DNA of 64,000 nt from Crambe crambe (lineage: Eukaryota > Porifera > Demospongiae > Poecilosclerida > Crambeidae), in assembly GCA_963924555.1 (NCBI GenBank), contig OZ004592.1:2790001-2854000 (forward strand), given 5' to 3'. This document shows, piece by piece, positions 23,444 to 36,053 of this stretch. How positions within the stretch are numbered: the stretch's first letter is position 1; each line of letters opens with the position of its first letter. The notes below the pieces were generated by a model, which was not told where the DNA came from, made no database searches, and was given only the letters and a program-made list of their open reading frames with translations. A program made the translations under genes and the position numbers.

Positions 23444-26400
23444 ATGGTGGGGTTTGGGTACCTTAGTCCTGCTCATCTACAGGGTTTCAACACATACAAG
23501 GTACAATACATCATAGTGTTCCATCTGCAGTAGAGATTGGAGCAACCTAGTCAGATTAGCTGATTTGGGTGTGGTCATTGCTGTATCCATTGCAGTATAA
23601 TGCTAAAGAGACATCTCCTCTTGCTGTGTATGTAATATTGCCTCTATGGAACAGAATAGTAAAGGTTGGTTGATAATACCTTTAGCTCATAATAACTGTT
23701 TTGGTTGTTCTCCTATTACCACTAATTTTCTAACATTCAACACTCTTAGCTAGATGAGTTCAAATGAAACCTCCCTTTTAAGTACATATAATTCGTTGCA
23801 AGCTGTAGCCCCCAGACGTGGGTAATTCTTACCACGAACATACTAGTTAGAGATTGGAGATGTATGTGCACACATCGTAGAAAATGACTTTGCCACCGTT
23901 CCATAAATTGCTCAGTTATTGCCATTTCTCCATATGTAGCTGCTACCAATGTGGCTTGCTCCAAACCTCATGACATTGACAGGTTGGCTCTTGCTCATGC
24001 TCAACTTCTGGCTGCTTGCCTACTATGACTGGGACTACAACACCACCTCAAATGAGAGAGGTTTGAAGCGACCACCCATCCCATCCTCTGTCTGGATCTT
24101 CTGCGGGCTCTCCCATGTGCTGGCTTATGCCTTGGATGGTATGGATGGAAAACAGGCCAGAAGAACCTCAAGTAGCACACCATTAGGTATGTGAGTGCTT
24201 CTTCTTTTGAAATGAATGCTCAAAAGGTTTGAGGAGCTACTGAACGCGTCATTTGGCCAGTCAACCATAACATGGATGTTATTTTGTGCTCTGGCTTTAA
24301 TTATGACTGCTGGTTTTAGTGCCACACTCTCAGTAGTAGCAGGTCCATGGATACATGCATACAGCTAAGTCCATTATCAAACTAGCCACTTGAAGGCCTC
24401 AGGTGGCTCAATTGCAAGGAATCCCCCCATGATCTGTCAAGTGAATAGGTACATCATCTTGTTTCCTTTTCCTAGGAGAACTGTTTGATCATGGTTGTGA
24501 TAGTTGGGCTGCCATTTTCATCCCTCTGGGTCTGATGTCAGCCTTCGGTCGTGGTAGTGAGTGGGGAGGGAACATCCACCATGGTCTCCTCCCTTGTCTC
24601 TCCACTCTGGCTGGATTCTACTTGAGTCACTGGGAAAAATACATCACAGGTTGTCTTGATATTCCATGGATTTATGATGTCGTACACCTGGTAAGTTGAA
24701 GTGCAAGTATCCATGCACATTTAGCCTCATACCAAGGTGCACACCCACAAGACCCTGAGCAATAAATCTAAATATAAGGTCCATGTTGTTAGCTATGGGT
24801 ACTGATTCATGGTGGCTGGATGCCAGGGATCACGGGTGATAGTAACCTCAAGGCGCAGGCACCTAGCTAGGCTAGGGTGGTAGCTTTAACCACCTTTTAC
24901 TCACTGGTGTGCACATGCACACGTGTGGAAGGGTTGCAGGTGGTATGATAAAGAGCGTGATATAAGTGTGGGTGCTATAATGAAGAGGGTGAAGTGGGTG
25001 CTATAATAATGTCAAGCAATGGGTATCTACTGTTTCATATATGGATGCAATGAGCATGGGGATATGGTGTAAGGGTGTTGACCCTTTACCTATTTATTGC
25101 AAAATGGTATCCCTTACCTACTGTCAGTGAATAGAATTCTTCAATAGAAGATCTTTAATTGCCATCTGTGGTGTATCAGGGTAGTGGAGCTGGGTACTTG
25201 GTCACGGGATTATTTGGCGTTCAAGTCTGGCACTTTCATGTCTTTCCTGATTGGAACGTTGCCATGGTGATCAAATGGTTGCTGATCTTGGGATTTCTTG
25301 GAAGCATTCCCACCAGTTTATGGAATATCTACCGCCACTATCAGACACAAAGGTACGAGTGCATTCTTTCATGATAACAGAGCTTGGCCACTATCATGAT
25401 AATTATACCTCGTTTCCAAAAAAGAATAGCAAAAAAAAAGCTTGGATACTGAGAAAGTCAGACAGTCTTGTATGGCAAATATTTGACATGTAGTTGTTTT
25501 TTTTGTTATTTTTTTTTTATTTTGTTGTTTTGTTTTTGTTAAAGAGATTGCATATTCTCCCCCTTGACTGGCTTGACTAGTAGCTAGCATCCAACCTCCT
25601 CTGTTTATGTATAGATTGTAGTGACACTCTATCTCTTTGGTGGTGGCACAAGGCTAGATAATGACTTCTTACTCTCCAGTATTTTTAGTATCTGTAGAAG
25701 TCAACGGTTAAAATGAGATTTTGATGGTAGAACAAGATATTGTGTGTGACTAAAATCTATCGATCCCTTGATTATTTGTGCTTTTAATTATTTTTGACAC
25801 ATTTAAAAGAGCTAATCACCCACTCTATGAGCTTGTTTTTGAAATTGTTTAAGAGTTATAGCAGTCATAATGAAGAGAACGCAGTTAACAATTTTCATGT
25901 TAATTTGTTTAATTTCCATATTACTTTATACTATTAATTAACATTTTCTAAATAATTTCATACATTAACAAAGCACTTTTCTGATTAATTAAAACCCTTA
26001 CGTATTTTGTCAGTCGACATCACCACATAAAGTGATCATTACAATTGTTGACCATTTTAGTCCTTCATCTGATGAGCAGGTATCAGCCAGTGAACGCAAG
26101 CTTGGTTTCTTTGAAGCCATATCACCATGGTGTCCCTTTGTGATGTTCTCAGTGCTGTATATCATGTGGGTTGAGTTTTCTCCTTCTGATATCTTAGAGA
26201 AGGAGCCTCGAATCCTCATCTTCTCCATGGGAGTGCTCTTTTCCAACATTGCTGTGAGTCAAGGGGAAGTTAGGGGACTAGGTGAACATTGCTATGATTT
26301 GGTTTCAGGATGAACATTGCTGTGAATCAAGGGGTTAGGGGATTAATTTTCAGGGGTATGTATCTCATAGGGACTTCCTCAGGTACTTTGATAATAAATT

Positions 26401-27792
26401 TCATATGCTGGAGATTTCAAGGCTTAATCTTTGTGACTCGAATTATAAAAAGTGGGTGTGATCATGCACATATTCACTTGATTAAACACTCCTAATCGTG
26501 TTCTCTGGCTTTTCAAAATTTTCAGCTCTAATCTCTGCCTTGTAATTATATATACTATCATCACATTCAGAATCTATCACTAGCTAACTAAGCTTTAAAA
26601 GCGTCACACTTTATGCCATTGCAGACACCTCCCATTTTGGGGGTTCACATTGAGTGGTTCCACTTATCTTGTACAGTGGATCATACTATTATTCTGTAAT
26701 GCTGGATAGTACTGGTCTGTGGTTGGAGTAGAACAAGCTCAGCTGTCTAGTACTTTTATCTATGTGGTTCTTCAGTAATAACTTCGGAAGTTTAGATAAT
26801 TCTTTCTAAGTTGTGAAAAAAAAATTATTTTTTTTTATTTTTTTTATTTTTTTTTGCGATGGTGCTGAAATAGAACTTCAAACTTCAGTTTACCTACGCA
26901 CAATTAGTAATCATAACAAACTTGTATAAACTTACACAAATTGAATTGTTTTAGCCTAGCCGCAAAATACTCACAGTGAAGCTAAATGCTCACACTGGAC
27001 CACATGTTCGAGAAATGCATGTGTAAAACTGAAGTGAGTAGTTGGTCTAATGAAAATTAATCAGCTATTATTATCAAAGACTAGGAGTAGGTGGTAGCTA
27101 TAGTTAATGTTTGTTATGTCCACTATAATTATAGGGTATTATTATTATACACGTTGCAGGATATGTTATTATTATCAGGGTTTCATGGTTCAGGGAAAGG
27201 GTCCCAACATGATGCATTATGACAGCTTATAACATGAAAACCCTATAGGTACCCAGCCAGACACCCCATGCATGATCTCATGCCCAACACCTGGCAAAAG
27301 TTGTGTTTTTATACTTCATTGTCTGTGGCTGGGAACAGAGTACCAGCACTATCTTAAGGGACTTAGTGGTGGCTTCAAGAATGTGCATGGAATGCTGGAA
27401 AGCCGAGGTAGTGACTGACCATGGAATATAGCTTCCGCAATGCCACACTATCGGAAAATTGATTCTCCTGTTATTAATATTTTATTTACTCAAGAATAAG
27501 GTTCAAGTGAGGATCCATGTTATTAACTTTCCCCCCTTTTATATAGTGTCGTCTGATCGTTTGCCAAATGACTGGACAGCCTGCAGATATCTTCAATGCT
27601 CTCTTGGTTCCACTAGTTGCAGCTATAGTAACTTCTTTCATCATTCCACGCTACGAGATGTCCATTCTATACATACACTTTGCCATTGTGCTTGTTGCCC
27701 ACTTGCACTATGCTATTTCCATAGTGACAGAACTCTGTGAACACTTCCATATTTATGCCTTTTCATTAACTAAGAGAGAACCAACCTCATAG
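23444..27792 (+). CDS. EPT1: ethanolaminephosphotransferase (SELENOI/EPT1 family)
   Basis: Transfers phosphoethanolamine from CDP-ethanolamine to diacylglycerol in the Kennedy pathway; an ER/Golgi multi-pass enzyme. Seven exons: 23444-23500, 23596-23664, 23940-24186, 24476-24690, 25180-25352, 26091-26253, 27547-27792; 1170 nt, 389 residues. The N-terminus GFGYLSPAHLQGF parallels vertebrate GYEYVSPEQLAGF, and MWLAPNLMTLTG parallels TWLAPNLITFSG. The CDP-alcohol phosphotransferase signature DG-xx-AR-x8-G-xxx-D-xxx-D is complete (Asp111, Gly112, Ala115, Arg116, Gly125, Asp129, Asp133). About ten hydrophobic segments follow, including SPSDILEKEPRI. The protein ends AFSLTKREPTS then TAG, just before the position where vertebrate SELENOI has its selenocysteine, so this form is Sec-free. 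Exon 6 starts at the third of three nearby AGs; only that one keeps frame. Confidence 0.9.
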
Positions 27793-28013
27793 CTACAGCT
27801 ATAGTTCTAGCTGGACTCCAGACTGCATGGTATTACTTTCTGATTTGTTTTTGATTCCCTTTTATAAAGATAATTCTATAGCGAAAAAGATCTCACCATC
27901 ATGTATGCAGTTCACTGCCATGTACAATTACAATTAATGCATGGAAAGAATGATTCTGATCATGAAAATATTATAAGTGATAGCATTATATATTCACACC
28001 TGTGTTAGTAAAG

Positions 28014-28019
28014 AATAAA
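28014..28019 (+). terminator. poly(A) signal of the phosphotransferase
   Basis: AATAAA on the plus strand, 222 bp after the TAG and 10 bp before the last base of the convergent SoxC-like coding region. Cleavage would fall inside that coding region. Confidence 0.6.
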
Positions 28020-28028
28020 GCTCTTGAA

Positions 28029-29408
28029 TTATGAAGAAATGAGTGTTGATATGCTGGATTCAAGTTCAGTGTATGGATTTTGGACAAATAATTCTGAAAA
28101 GTCTGGAGAGATATCTGAAAAATCGAATACAGGCTTATCATTCTGAGCGACAGAAGTAGAACTGGTAGTGTAGTTTACTCCAGTGTTAAATATTCCAAAG
28201 TCACCATTTATCATAGTATCAGGGGTTGAAACACTGCAGTTGAATACTGGCTCAGCTGAATTGAAGCTCATGGTTTGAGGAAGGGTAATACTGTTCACTA
28301 GTGGATTGAGAATGTCGTCAAAGCAATCTAGGCTAGGCAGGAGTCCTTCCATGTTGGGTGAATCCAGTGGAGAAAGCTCCAAGTTTAATTCTAAGTCATC
28401 CAAAGAGTCCGGAGGAGAAAGGGGAAGATGAGGAGTGATTGGAGTGCAGTCAAAGAAGTTATTACTCTGGACACTAACAGAATTGTTTTGAAGTGCAATT
28501 TCCATGGGTTTCCTTCGCTTGGCAGCTGATTCGATGGATCTGCTGGTTCCAGCAGCAGTGGTAGTAGTAGTAATAGTAGTCATATCACGTGTTCGCTTCT
28601 CTCCAGTTTGCATATGATGGACTGTTGATCCTCTTGCACCAGAAGAAGATACTGCATTGGAAGAAGCAGAGTTTGTTTTACTTCGGGGAACTGTAGTAAC
28701 CTTATTATTTCGAAGATTTGCCAAACCGTTTCCAACCTGGATGGACATTTCAGCTGTTCTTTTTTCACTTGCATCATCTTGTGTAATTACATTGTTAGTT
28801 TCTTCTTCAATTCCATCCATTGTGCACTGGACCCCTACAGTACATTTTTCTGGAATGACCCTACCACAGGTACAAATGGTCTGCGATCCCGAGGTTACTG
28901 AGCCGTCTACAGACGTGTCATCTGAATCCAAACTGCCTGGAGTGCTTGCCTTTCCTTTCTTGGCTGCTTTCTTGCGCGGTCGATACTTATAGTCCGGATA
29001 CTGCTGCATGTGTTGAACCCGAAGTCGCTCTGACTCGTCAACGTATGGCTGCTTCTCAGTCTCGCTAAGTAAACGCCACAGCTTTCCCAGTCTCCTGCTA
29101 ATCTCTGCATTGTGCATATCTGGATATTCCAGGTTCATCTTTCTGCGTTCCAGCTGAGCCCAAACCATAAAGGCATTCATAGGTCTTTTGATGTGCTCCT
29201 TCCTTGATCTCGATTCTGCAGCCGCGGCAGCTGCAGCAAGGATAGATTCGTGCAGATTGGAAGTTGTCGAGCTTATGGACGTGGGAGTGCTTGGTGGGGA
29301 GCCGGTCAGAGCAGGAAGAGACAGTTCCGACAATAATTCTTCTTCTCCTAGAGGAGAATTCGGAGAAGGAGATCTGTCCGTACTTGACGTGCCTTGCACA
29401 GTCATCAT
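28029..29408 (-). CDS. SoxC: SoxC-like HMG-box transcription factor, intronless
   Basis: A 459-residue single-exon protein. The HMG box spans about residues 72-150: [20 protein letters not shown], then [18 protein letters not shown], and [17 protein letters not shown]. The RPMNAFMVW core is diagnostic for Sox, and HIKRPMNAF plus DMHNAEIS fits group C best; group assignment without a tree is tentative. The N-terminal 70 residues are Ser/Pro-rich with an Ala run. The long C-terminus is Ser/Thr-rich and acidic near its end, finishing in [14 protein letters not shown] and [11 protein letters not shown], resembling the terminal activation segment of SoxC proteins. ATG codons at 29408 and 29405 are adjacent; the first is used. 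A TATA box and a CRE-like word lie upstream. Sox proteins bend DNA at AACAAT-type sites and control cell fate. Confidence 0.9.
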   Translation of the reverse strand: MMTVQGTSSTDRSPSPNSPLGEEELLSELSLPALTGSPPSTPTSISSTTSNLHESILAAAAAAAESRSRKEHIKRPMNAFMVWAQLERRKMNLEYPDMHNAEISRRLGKLWRLLSETEKQPYVDESERLRVQHMQQYPDYKYRPRKKAAKKGKASTPGSLDSDDTSVDGSVTSGSQTICTCGRVIPEKCTVGVQCTMDGIEEETNNVITQDDASEKRTAEMSIQVGNGLANLRNNKVTTVPRSKTNSASSNAVSSSGARGSTVHHMQTGEKRTRDMTTITTTTTAAGTSRSIESAAKRRKPMEIALQNNSVSVQSNNFFDCTPITPHLPLSPPDSLDDLELNLELSPLDSPNMEGLLPSLDCFDDILNPLVNSITLPQTMSFNSAEPVFNCSVSTPDTMINGDFGIFNTGVNYTTSSTSVAQNDKPVFDFSDISPDFSELFVQNPYTELESSISTLISS

Positions 29409-29510
29409 GTTTATGAGTGCGTGCAAATGCTGAACACAAGCCTCTATCTCATAGATCAGCTAGTGAATGTGCAAAAGCATCGACGGTGTTGTCTAGCTGT
29501 CGCGGACTCA

Positions 29511-29518
29511 TTTATATA
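29511..29518 (-). promoter_or_regulatory. TATA box of the SoxC-like gene
   Basis: TATATAAA on the minus strand, about 100 bp upstream of the ATG at 29408. A CRE-like TGACGTCT (7 of 8 to TGACGTCA) lies at 29531-29538, and a CGCGCGCATGA stretch near 29550. Confidence 0.55.
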
Positions 29519-32401
29519 GAAATGATGCGCAGACGTCATTTTATCATGCGCGCGAAAATCGGATCTCTTAATGCGTCTGGCTGTGGTTACACCCATAGGC
29601 AAATACCAGAAGTGTTTTCACACCCACTAGATATAAGTATTGGCCTGAAATGTCTTCATTTGGGTCAAAATAACACCTACGCAGTTGCATAGAGGAGAAG
29701 AGTGACAACCAAGGTGGCCAGACTCAATATATATTACCAACAATAGAGAATCCAGTCAATATAGGAAGGTAATGCCAGTACGCAACTTTTCCCTTGACCA
29801 AAAGTAGGTGTATGTAACCTCAAACTATCAATATTATCAATGACCATGCATTTGGTAATATGTATATTCCTGCATGAGAGATAATTATAATACTTAATTA
29901 TCTGGTGCCTCTGGGGGGCTGGGGCAATGAAAAATAACCACAGTGAGTATATAAAATTCCAACAAGAAGCATGAACAGAGGAAATTTATACATCAATGAA
30001 ACAGAACTTAACAGCTTTCGATAAACATGTAGTATAATAGGGAGAGATACAATACAGCATTAATATTAGGGCCCCCTAAGCCCACCCATAATTTTTATCA
30101 GTGGTGTGGAGTTTGCACACAATAATCACGAGAGAGCACATGGTCTATAATATAAACAACCCTAAAAGGTCGACATGAATGTCTGGTTATTAATGCATTA
30201 TGGAACGAGCAAGTTCAATGAATGTTCCATAATCCATTAGCTTTACTCAGCTGAGTGGCACATAGACCATATTCTTGTGAATAAACTCATTTGGAAGACA
30301 TAAGGAGCAACAATGATGTCACTGAAGTGCTGAACTTTATGCACTTCGTCATAACCAAATTCCCTCTCTGTAGGTAAGCTCAAAAATGCACCGACTTAGC
30401 TACTGACCTTGTTGAACTTGATGATGACCAATAACAAAGTTACCCCATTTACAGGTATACATCAATAAATCCATAGAATGCAATGCATTGCAATTCATCA
30501 CCAAGGGAACAGATTGCTTAGGGCTGCACTGTATTCCCAACTTTGTGCATGCCTGTCCAAGGAATGAATTTAGTCTTTCAGTAAGAGAATCTGAACATAG
30601 AGTAGCTATAATCAAATTATGTCAAGGTTGCATTTGATTACTAAATAATCATAGTGTCATCCACCCACATAATTATGCTGTCATCAAAATTATGACTTGG
30701 ATTAATGTAAACAAAGTGATATAAGGAATGCATCTACACAATGTAGAGTTTCAATTTATTAATAGTTCAGTTCAAGTTTGGGGGAACCCATCAATGCTAA
30801 CATTATTACTTTTTAATAAAATTGAGCAATCAGATTGCAATCACAAATGTTACTATGATAAGTTCAAATAACAGGATCTACACTTTCAAAAATCCTATAG
30901 CTGTAGCTGTACTCAGGGTCGCTGTACAACTTTGGCATAAGCCCTTCCTAGACCCATGCAGTTGGCATCGAAATAACTTCTTCAAGGTAGCTATAAATTT
31001 CCCAATAACATTTTTAAAAGATTCGTCTAACATTAAATCACCAAACTTTCATCAGGATGTAGTTCTACAAACTGAAACTCTACTATGCAAGCACACATCC
31101 CCACAAGCAGAACTGTCTGCCTTGCAACTTGGAAAAGCTGCCTTTAACACAATCAGCTAGTCCAAAAGTTCTAGCATTTTAATGTCTATAGATCACATTC
31201 CTTCACAAAAATTCTATAATGCTATTGTCACAAAACAACTCTACTTGAATAAGGGTCATTATAAGCTTCTCACATGCAATTATGTCAAGGAGTTGTCATC
31301 CTAAAGTAATTATTTTGTAGTGTATAAAGTACTCTTATAAGGCATACACACTCTGGTGTACATTTATAGAAGAAGAAATCTATTTAGGTTTGTTGCACAT
31401 AATTTAAGTTTATGTGTAGACTATAAATCCGCTGATCAGCTACAACATCACTTAGCAATGTAGGCATGCTAATATCACCACCCAGTGATTGAGCAGTAAG
31501 ATGTGTAGCTTAAACAAAATCCAACATCATAATATTTCATCAACAGACAAGCTAACTAACTATAAGTTGTATACCAGCCCCATAGCTACCAGGCCTACTT
31601 TTTTCCCTCCTGCTGGCGAGAAAAAAGCAGGCCTAGGTTATGAGGCTAGGTTACATACATTATATATCAGTTTGCTTGGTGAAATATGTTTCAGTACATT
31701 ATTATTAATAGCTTCATACAATTTTGGATGATACCAAGTTCAGTAAAAAATAAAATCACAAGTTGTGATGCCCTACAAACCAATAATGATTTTACATTAA
31801 TGTCTCAAAAACCATGAAAGAAAGAAAAGGGGTTTTTGCGCAAAATTTTCTCCAACATGATCTCTCAAGTGTACCACAAGGAACAGATCTAGACAGTTTT
31901 AGCCCATTCATTTAGCACCACCTCCACAATGGCATCTGTTGATACAATGTTTCCAATCCTCATCTTTGAAGCTAGTCAAACATGTGGGCACACATACAAG
32001 TTGAAAAAATAATTGAGACTATATGAGAGAACTGCTGTGGGTATGGCCCATAAGTGGTGGGTGGAAAAAATTAAGTGGTTAAAAAGCAGAGATGTACACA
32101 ACTCATTAGAGACGGTGTGATCACTTTGAAGTGAATTAGTGGAATATAAGCATAATGAGAAAGTTATGATTCTCGCTGATGCATGGCAGAGCCAAAGTGA
32201 CTAACCGTCAAGTGATTGTTTAGATTGTGCATTATGTAAAAGACCAATATCCATGCACTTTAAATATCATATCTGCAGTAATTTCACTATAATAGGTGAT
32301 TGCATTTCACATAGTAAGGATGATATATTGTACAAGTAGATCAATAATAGTCACTAGAACAAGAGGACACTTGTTCAAACGGTTCATGTATGGAGCAGCA
32401 T
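29519..32401. other. intergenic between SoxC-like and TMEM14 genes
   Basis: About 2.9 kb with no supportable exon on either strand. Contains the hairpin at 31591-31634 and otherwise AT-rich unique-looking sequence. Distal regulatory elements of the SoxC-like gene could lie here, but nothing shows it. Confidence 0.5.
31591..31634. repeat. short perfect-type hairpin
   Basis: AGGCCTACTTTTTTC at 31591-31605 pairs with GAAAAAAGCAGGCCT at 31620-31634 (one mismatch), leaving a loop of about 14 nt. Could be a degraded inverted-repeat element; no function is implied. Confidence 0.6.
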
Positions 32402-33698
32402 TCACATTAATCTCACAGCCAATCGAATGACTTGTCCTAAACTGTAAAGAGAAAGTCAAATCAGTAATAACTAATAATACATGACTACAGTGGAACCCAA
32501 TGCAAAATATCTTTTGTACCCACTGATATCTTCCCAATTTTGATTTTTTTTAAAATATGTATTGTAACTCACTCCAATATCAAAAGTTCCACTGTACTCA
32601 ATGACATCGTATCAGGATTACAGTATAACACACATACCTAAGGGTGGCAACAAGTCCAGCTGGCATAAACTTTCCAGAATTTACAAAGCGATAGCCCATT
32701 GTAGCCATCAACACTGCACTTACCACTGCATTAATGAAAAGCAGTAATCAATGTCATCTGAAAGATCTTGTTGATAGAGTGAAACTATAAGAGCTCTCCA
32801 GAGATATCCTACTTGTTCATGTGTGCTAACATGCTAGGTTTTATTCTGATAATTAATGGCTCAACTTTGTACTAAAGCAGTAATAAACACATGGCATAGG
32901 GGTCTGACGGGTAGAAAGCTACATTTACCACCAACAGAATATCAGCTTACAAATACCTACGACACCATGCTTCTTCTGTCAGATTTATAGTTTTTTGGTA
33001 ACAAGTGTACATGTTTTATGCACTATAGAAAATTCCAAAACTATGGATATTAATAAGTACATCAGGGACCTGTATAACTAACTCTGATCACTCAATACTG
33101 TATACACTGACAACTACAAAATATATCATGTAAGCAGGAGCTTCTTACTTGCCAGTGAGCTTCCTAGAATTTTGGTCATGGTAGTCTACAATTCTGTTTT
33201 ACTTAGTGATTCAGCAGATTAATACCCTTCCTATGTTTAATTAGTCATGAATTTGTATTGCTCTGATGAGTAAACTTAGCCCTGAATCTCTACAGCTATT
33301 GCTCATATCCATAACACATTAAAGCACGTCTCTTTAACCAATACATCCATTACACCTAGTCAATGGGGATCTTTGTACTCAATGGCATAAACAGACCCAC
33401 AGGAGTGCGAGGGTGTGTTTTTCCCTAAGTGAAAATCTTTAAAAATGATTTTTCAAAGAGGGGGAAAACCCCAACAAAACACATAACAAAAAATAATTTA
33501 CATGGACTACACAAACATAATACAGGCAGTGAGCCACATATCAGTTAGTCATTCTACTGATAATAATTAGAGCCTTTATATTCAGAGCATAGGAGCTGGT
33601 TGCATGCTGTCATACAAACTTTCAAGCACTTAAGACCTGTACCTGACTTAATGTGTATCCTGTGCACACACAGTAACCCCCCCCCAAAAAAAAAAAAA

Positions 33699-33736
<38 letters not shown>

Positions 33737-35100
33737 TAATAATAATAAATAAATAAATAAATGATTCCACATGAGACATTGACAGGTGTGAGCTGGAGCC
33801 CTTGCAGAGTTCCACTGTAAGAAAACACGATGATTAACAAATGGAGAGGTAATAATATGTTACCCACTGAACAATCTTCAATTAATCAACAAGTTACAAT
33901 AGTGGTAATAGACAGTTATTTATCTCATTATGCTCACAATGTACCATTTATAACTTAATATACACTTTTGCTCATTTATAAAGTAATATACACTTTTGCT
34001 CATTTATAAAATAATACACACTTTTGCTCATTTAAGAGAGTTATCCAATCTTCAAATAATTGTTATACACAGTAAGCTTGGGGTTAATCATCACAATTAA
34101 TTATGATTGTTCTTGTAACACAGTAAGCTTGGGGTTAATTAGATCTATACTCTCAAAAGGATAATGGGTGACACAATGATGGCCTTAAAAGAAGTACGTA
34201 AATGAAGTATCCCACAATAAGTTCACCTGCACAAATTATGATGATACCCTACTCATCCTTTTAATTTCAAGTAAACATACCAAGCTGGATAGTCATACAA
34301 ATGGGAATGAACCATTCTATTTTTGTAAGAATGTAACCACATGATCAGGGAAGTTATAGCATAAAGCATACTTCAGCAAAACATTTACAAGGAATGCTCT
34401 ACTAACAGAATCTTGATTAAGCCAAGCCCTATATTGCGGATGACTCTTCTACCACTTCAGTTGCATCACTCCCTTCTTTATTGTTCACTTAGACATTTTC
34501 CAATATGTTTAGGGTGGTGTGATAATCCTAACCACATGGCAAGGTATGAGACAAGATGAAATAATAGAATGGATACAGTGATGTATCATTTTGCCAGTAC
34601 TGAAAATGGGCCCTGTACTGAATTAGTCTCGTTCCCCAACCAATTTTTTCTCCCATGCAATAATTTTGGGGCACATGGAGAAAAAAAATTTGGTGACTTG
34701 CTGTATCTCCTATGCATATGAATTTGTGTGGAATGTACAAAATTAATTGATTGCAGGCACACACATGGCTGAAGTTCAAAGCATATAGATAAATGCTTGA
34801 AGGTTGTGGAGGTCTTAATCAAGTCATAGACTATGCAGAACACACTGTCACAGAGTACTGACCTAATAAGAATGTGAAATCTTTAGGGTTGGCACTGGTT
34901 CGGGAAGCACCATATCCCAGCAGTGCTCCAAACACAATTCCACTTCCCAGTGACATTACACTGCCTGAATAAAAATAAACATTGTATTCCAAATAATGCG
35001 CATCTTTCTAAAATTGCATACCAGCCTTGAAGTAGCCTACGAGGCCACCAGCAAGCACTATTGCAGCAAATCCATAAGAGATTACATCCGTAGACCCCAT
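32402..35100 (-). CDS. TMEM14: TMEM14-family membrane protein
   Basis: Small multi-pass protein of the TMEM14/UPF0136 family; vertebrate TMEM14C is a mitochondrial inner-membrane protein needed for porphyrin import in haem synthesis. Four exons: 35100-35022, 34964-34863, 32725-32638, 32441-32402; 309 nt, 102 residues. It begins MGSTDVISYGFAAIVLAGGL, followed by VGYFKAGSVMSLGSGIVFGA, and has the family signature MGYRFVNSGKFMPAGLVA. Three or four hydrophobic segments are visible. The last exon (13 codons) is short, so its placement is less certain than the rest. Intron 2 is 2.1 kb and holds several simple repeats. The gene is head-to-head with a plus-strand gene starting at 35401. Confidence 0.85.
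33413..33482. repeat. imperfect inverted repeat in TMEM14 intron 2
   Basis: GTGTGTTTTTCCC and TGAAAATC in the left half are mirrored by GATTTTTCA and GGGGAAAACCCC-AACAAAACAC in the right half. It resembles a small foldback/MITE-like remnant. Confidence 0.4.
33700..33762. repeat. (AAT)n / (AAAT)n microsatellite
   Basis: About 60 bp of TAA/AAT units passing into AAAT units, preceded by a C9-A13 homopolymer pair at 33677-33699. It lies in TMEM14 intron 2. Confidence 0.85.
33946..34034. repeat. 30-bp tandem repeat, three copies
   Basis: Unit of about 30 bp centred on TACACTTTTGCTCATTTATA, with the third copy truncated. A separate pair of ACACAGTAAGCTTGGGGTTA words lies just downstream (34069 and 34120), flanking an ATCATCACAATTAATTATGAT inverted repeat. 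Confidence 0.75.
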
Positions 35101-35400
35101 TATCAATAACGTCTCTAAGCTTGAAGGTTGTCTGCTTGTTAAACCATAGCGAGCAGGCTCGCGCGCGCAGTCCGCGGTACACGGTTAGGGAATACCCCTA
35201 CTTAGCTGCCACAAACAAAGGCGCTAGAGATTGTATTGTTTAGCATTGAGCGTGGGACAACCATTCTAAGAGCTGTTCCTCTGTCTTCAGCAGGATTGCA
35301 ATTGCATCCAACTGGCAGTGGATGTTGTCTATCATGATATATGAAGCTATGAATATGAGGCAAGTGCCTGGAATTGTTCATCTTGTAGCTGGAAGCAACA
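35101..35400. promoter_or_regulatory. putative bidirectional promoter
   Basis: Exactly 300 bp separates two divergent start codons. The centre (35155-35180) is a GC-rich island with GCGCGCGC and CCGCGG in an otherwise AT-rich neighbourhood, as expected for a shared CpG-type promoter. Confidence 0.5.
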
Positions 35401-36053
35401 ATGAACAGAAGGGTGTTCTCAGCTACTCGAGAATTAGATAGGAGATATCATATCATCCTGGGACTATGGATCCTGGGGTAAGATGATCAATATTATACCC
35501 CTGGGTGTCTTCCCACTCAAGTGACCACAACAAAAATCCTACCTGTTATAAAAATTGTCCTTTGTGGTCAAAGAGTGAAGGGGAAAATCCCTTTTATTCC
35601 ACACCTTCTATTACATAAAATAGTAATCTAGGGATATAATAGCCCTAGCTAGTATAGTCCCAAAAATAATTAACCTTAGTAAGGCCATCCCAATATGATT
35701 AGTTAAGAATTGAATCATGAAATTTTGGGTAGTTAAGGGCTGAAAAACAACTATGGCCTAATCTAAGGATTTATACTACATATAATTTTTTTTAGTCCTA
35801 GTTCAAAAAATTAATTTTTAATTTTGTTGTTATTTTTGCTATCCAGAGGACTTTAATTTGTGTCAAAATCATGGTAAATTCCAGTGGCATTAATTTGGCT
35901 AGCAAAGAGACTCAAGTGGAGGAGATGGTGGAAAGAAGCCTTCTGAGAAGAAGCAACTGTAACAAGGAAGAGGTCATGGAAGAGGTCATCGAAGAAGCGT
36001 CTTCAGAAACAAAGTATGATAAAATACAATGCCCCCAGCATAAAATTGCATAG
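35401..36053 (+). CDS. unrecognised small single-pass membrane protein
   Basis: Two exons, 35401-35477 and 35849-36053, joined by a GTAAG donor and the second of two adjacent AGs in CCAGAG; the first AG gives an immediate stop. Total 282 nt, 93 residues. The start is ACAATGAAC. The protein has a short basic N-terminus (MNRRVFSATRELDRR), one hydrophobic segment (about residues 16-35, YHIILGLWILGTLICVKIMV) and an acidic, probably helical C-terminal half with Glu-Glu/Val repeats and many charged residues. Size and layout resemble mitochondrial or ER small integral membrane proteins, but I recognise no family. Divergent pairing with TMEM14 suggests co-expression only weakly. Support is the open frame across an intron with correct phase. 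Confidence 0.5.
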
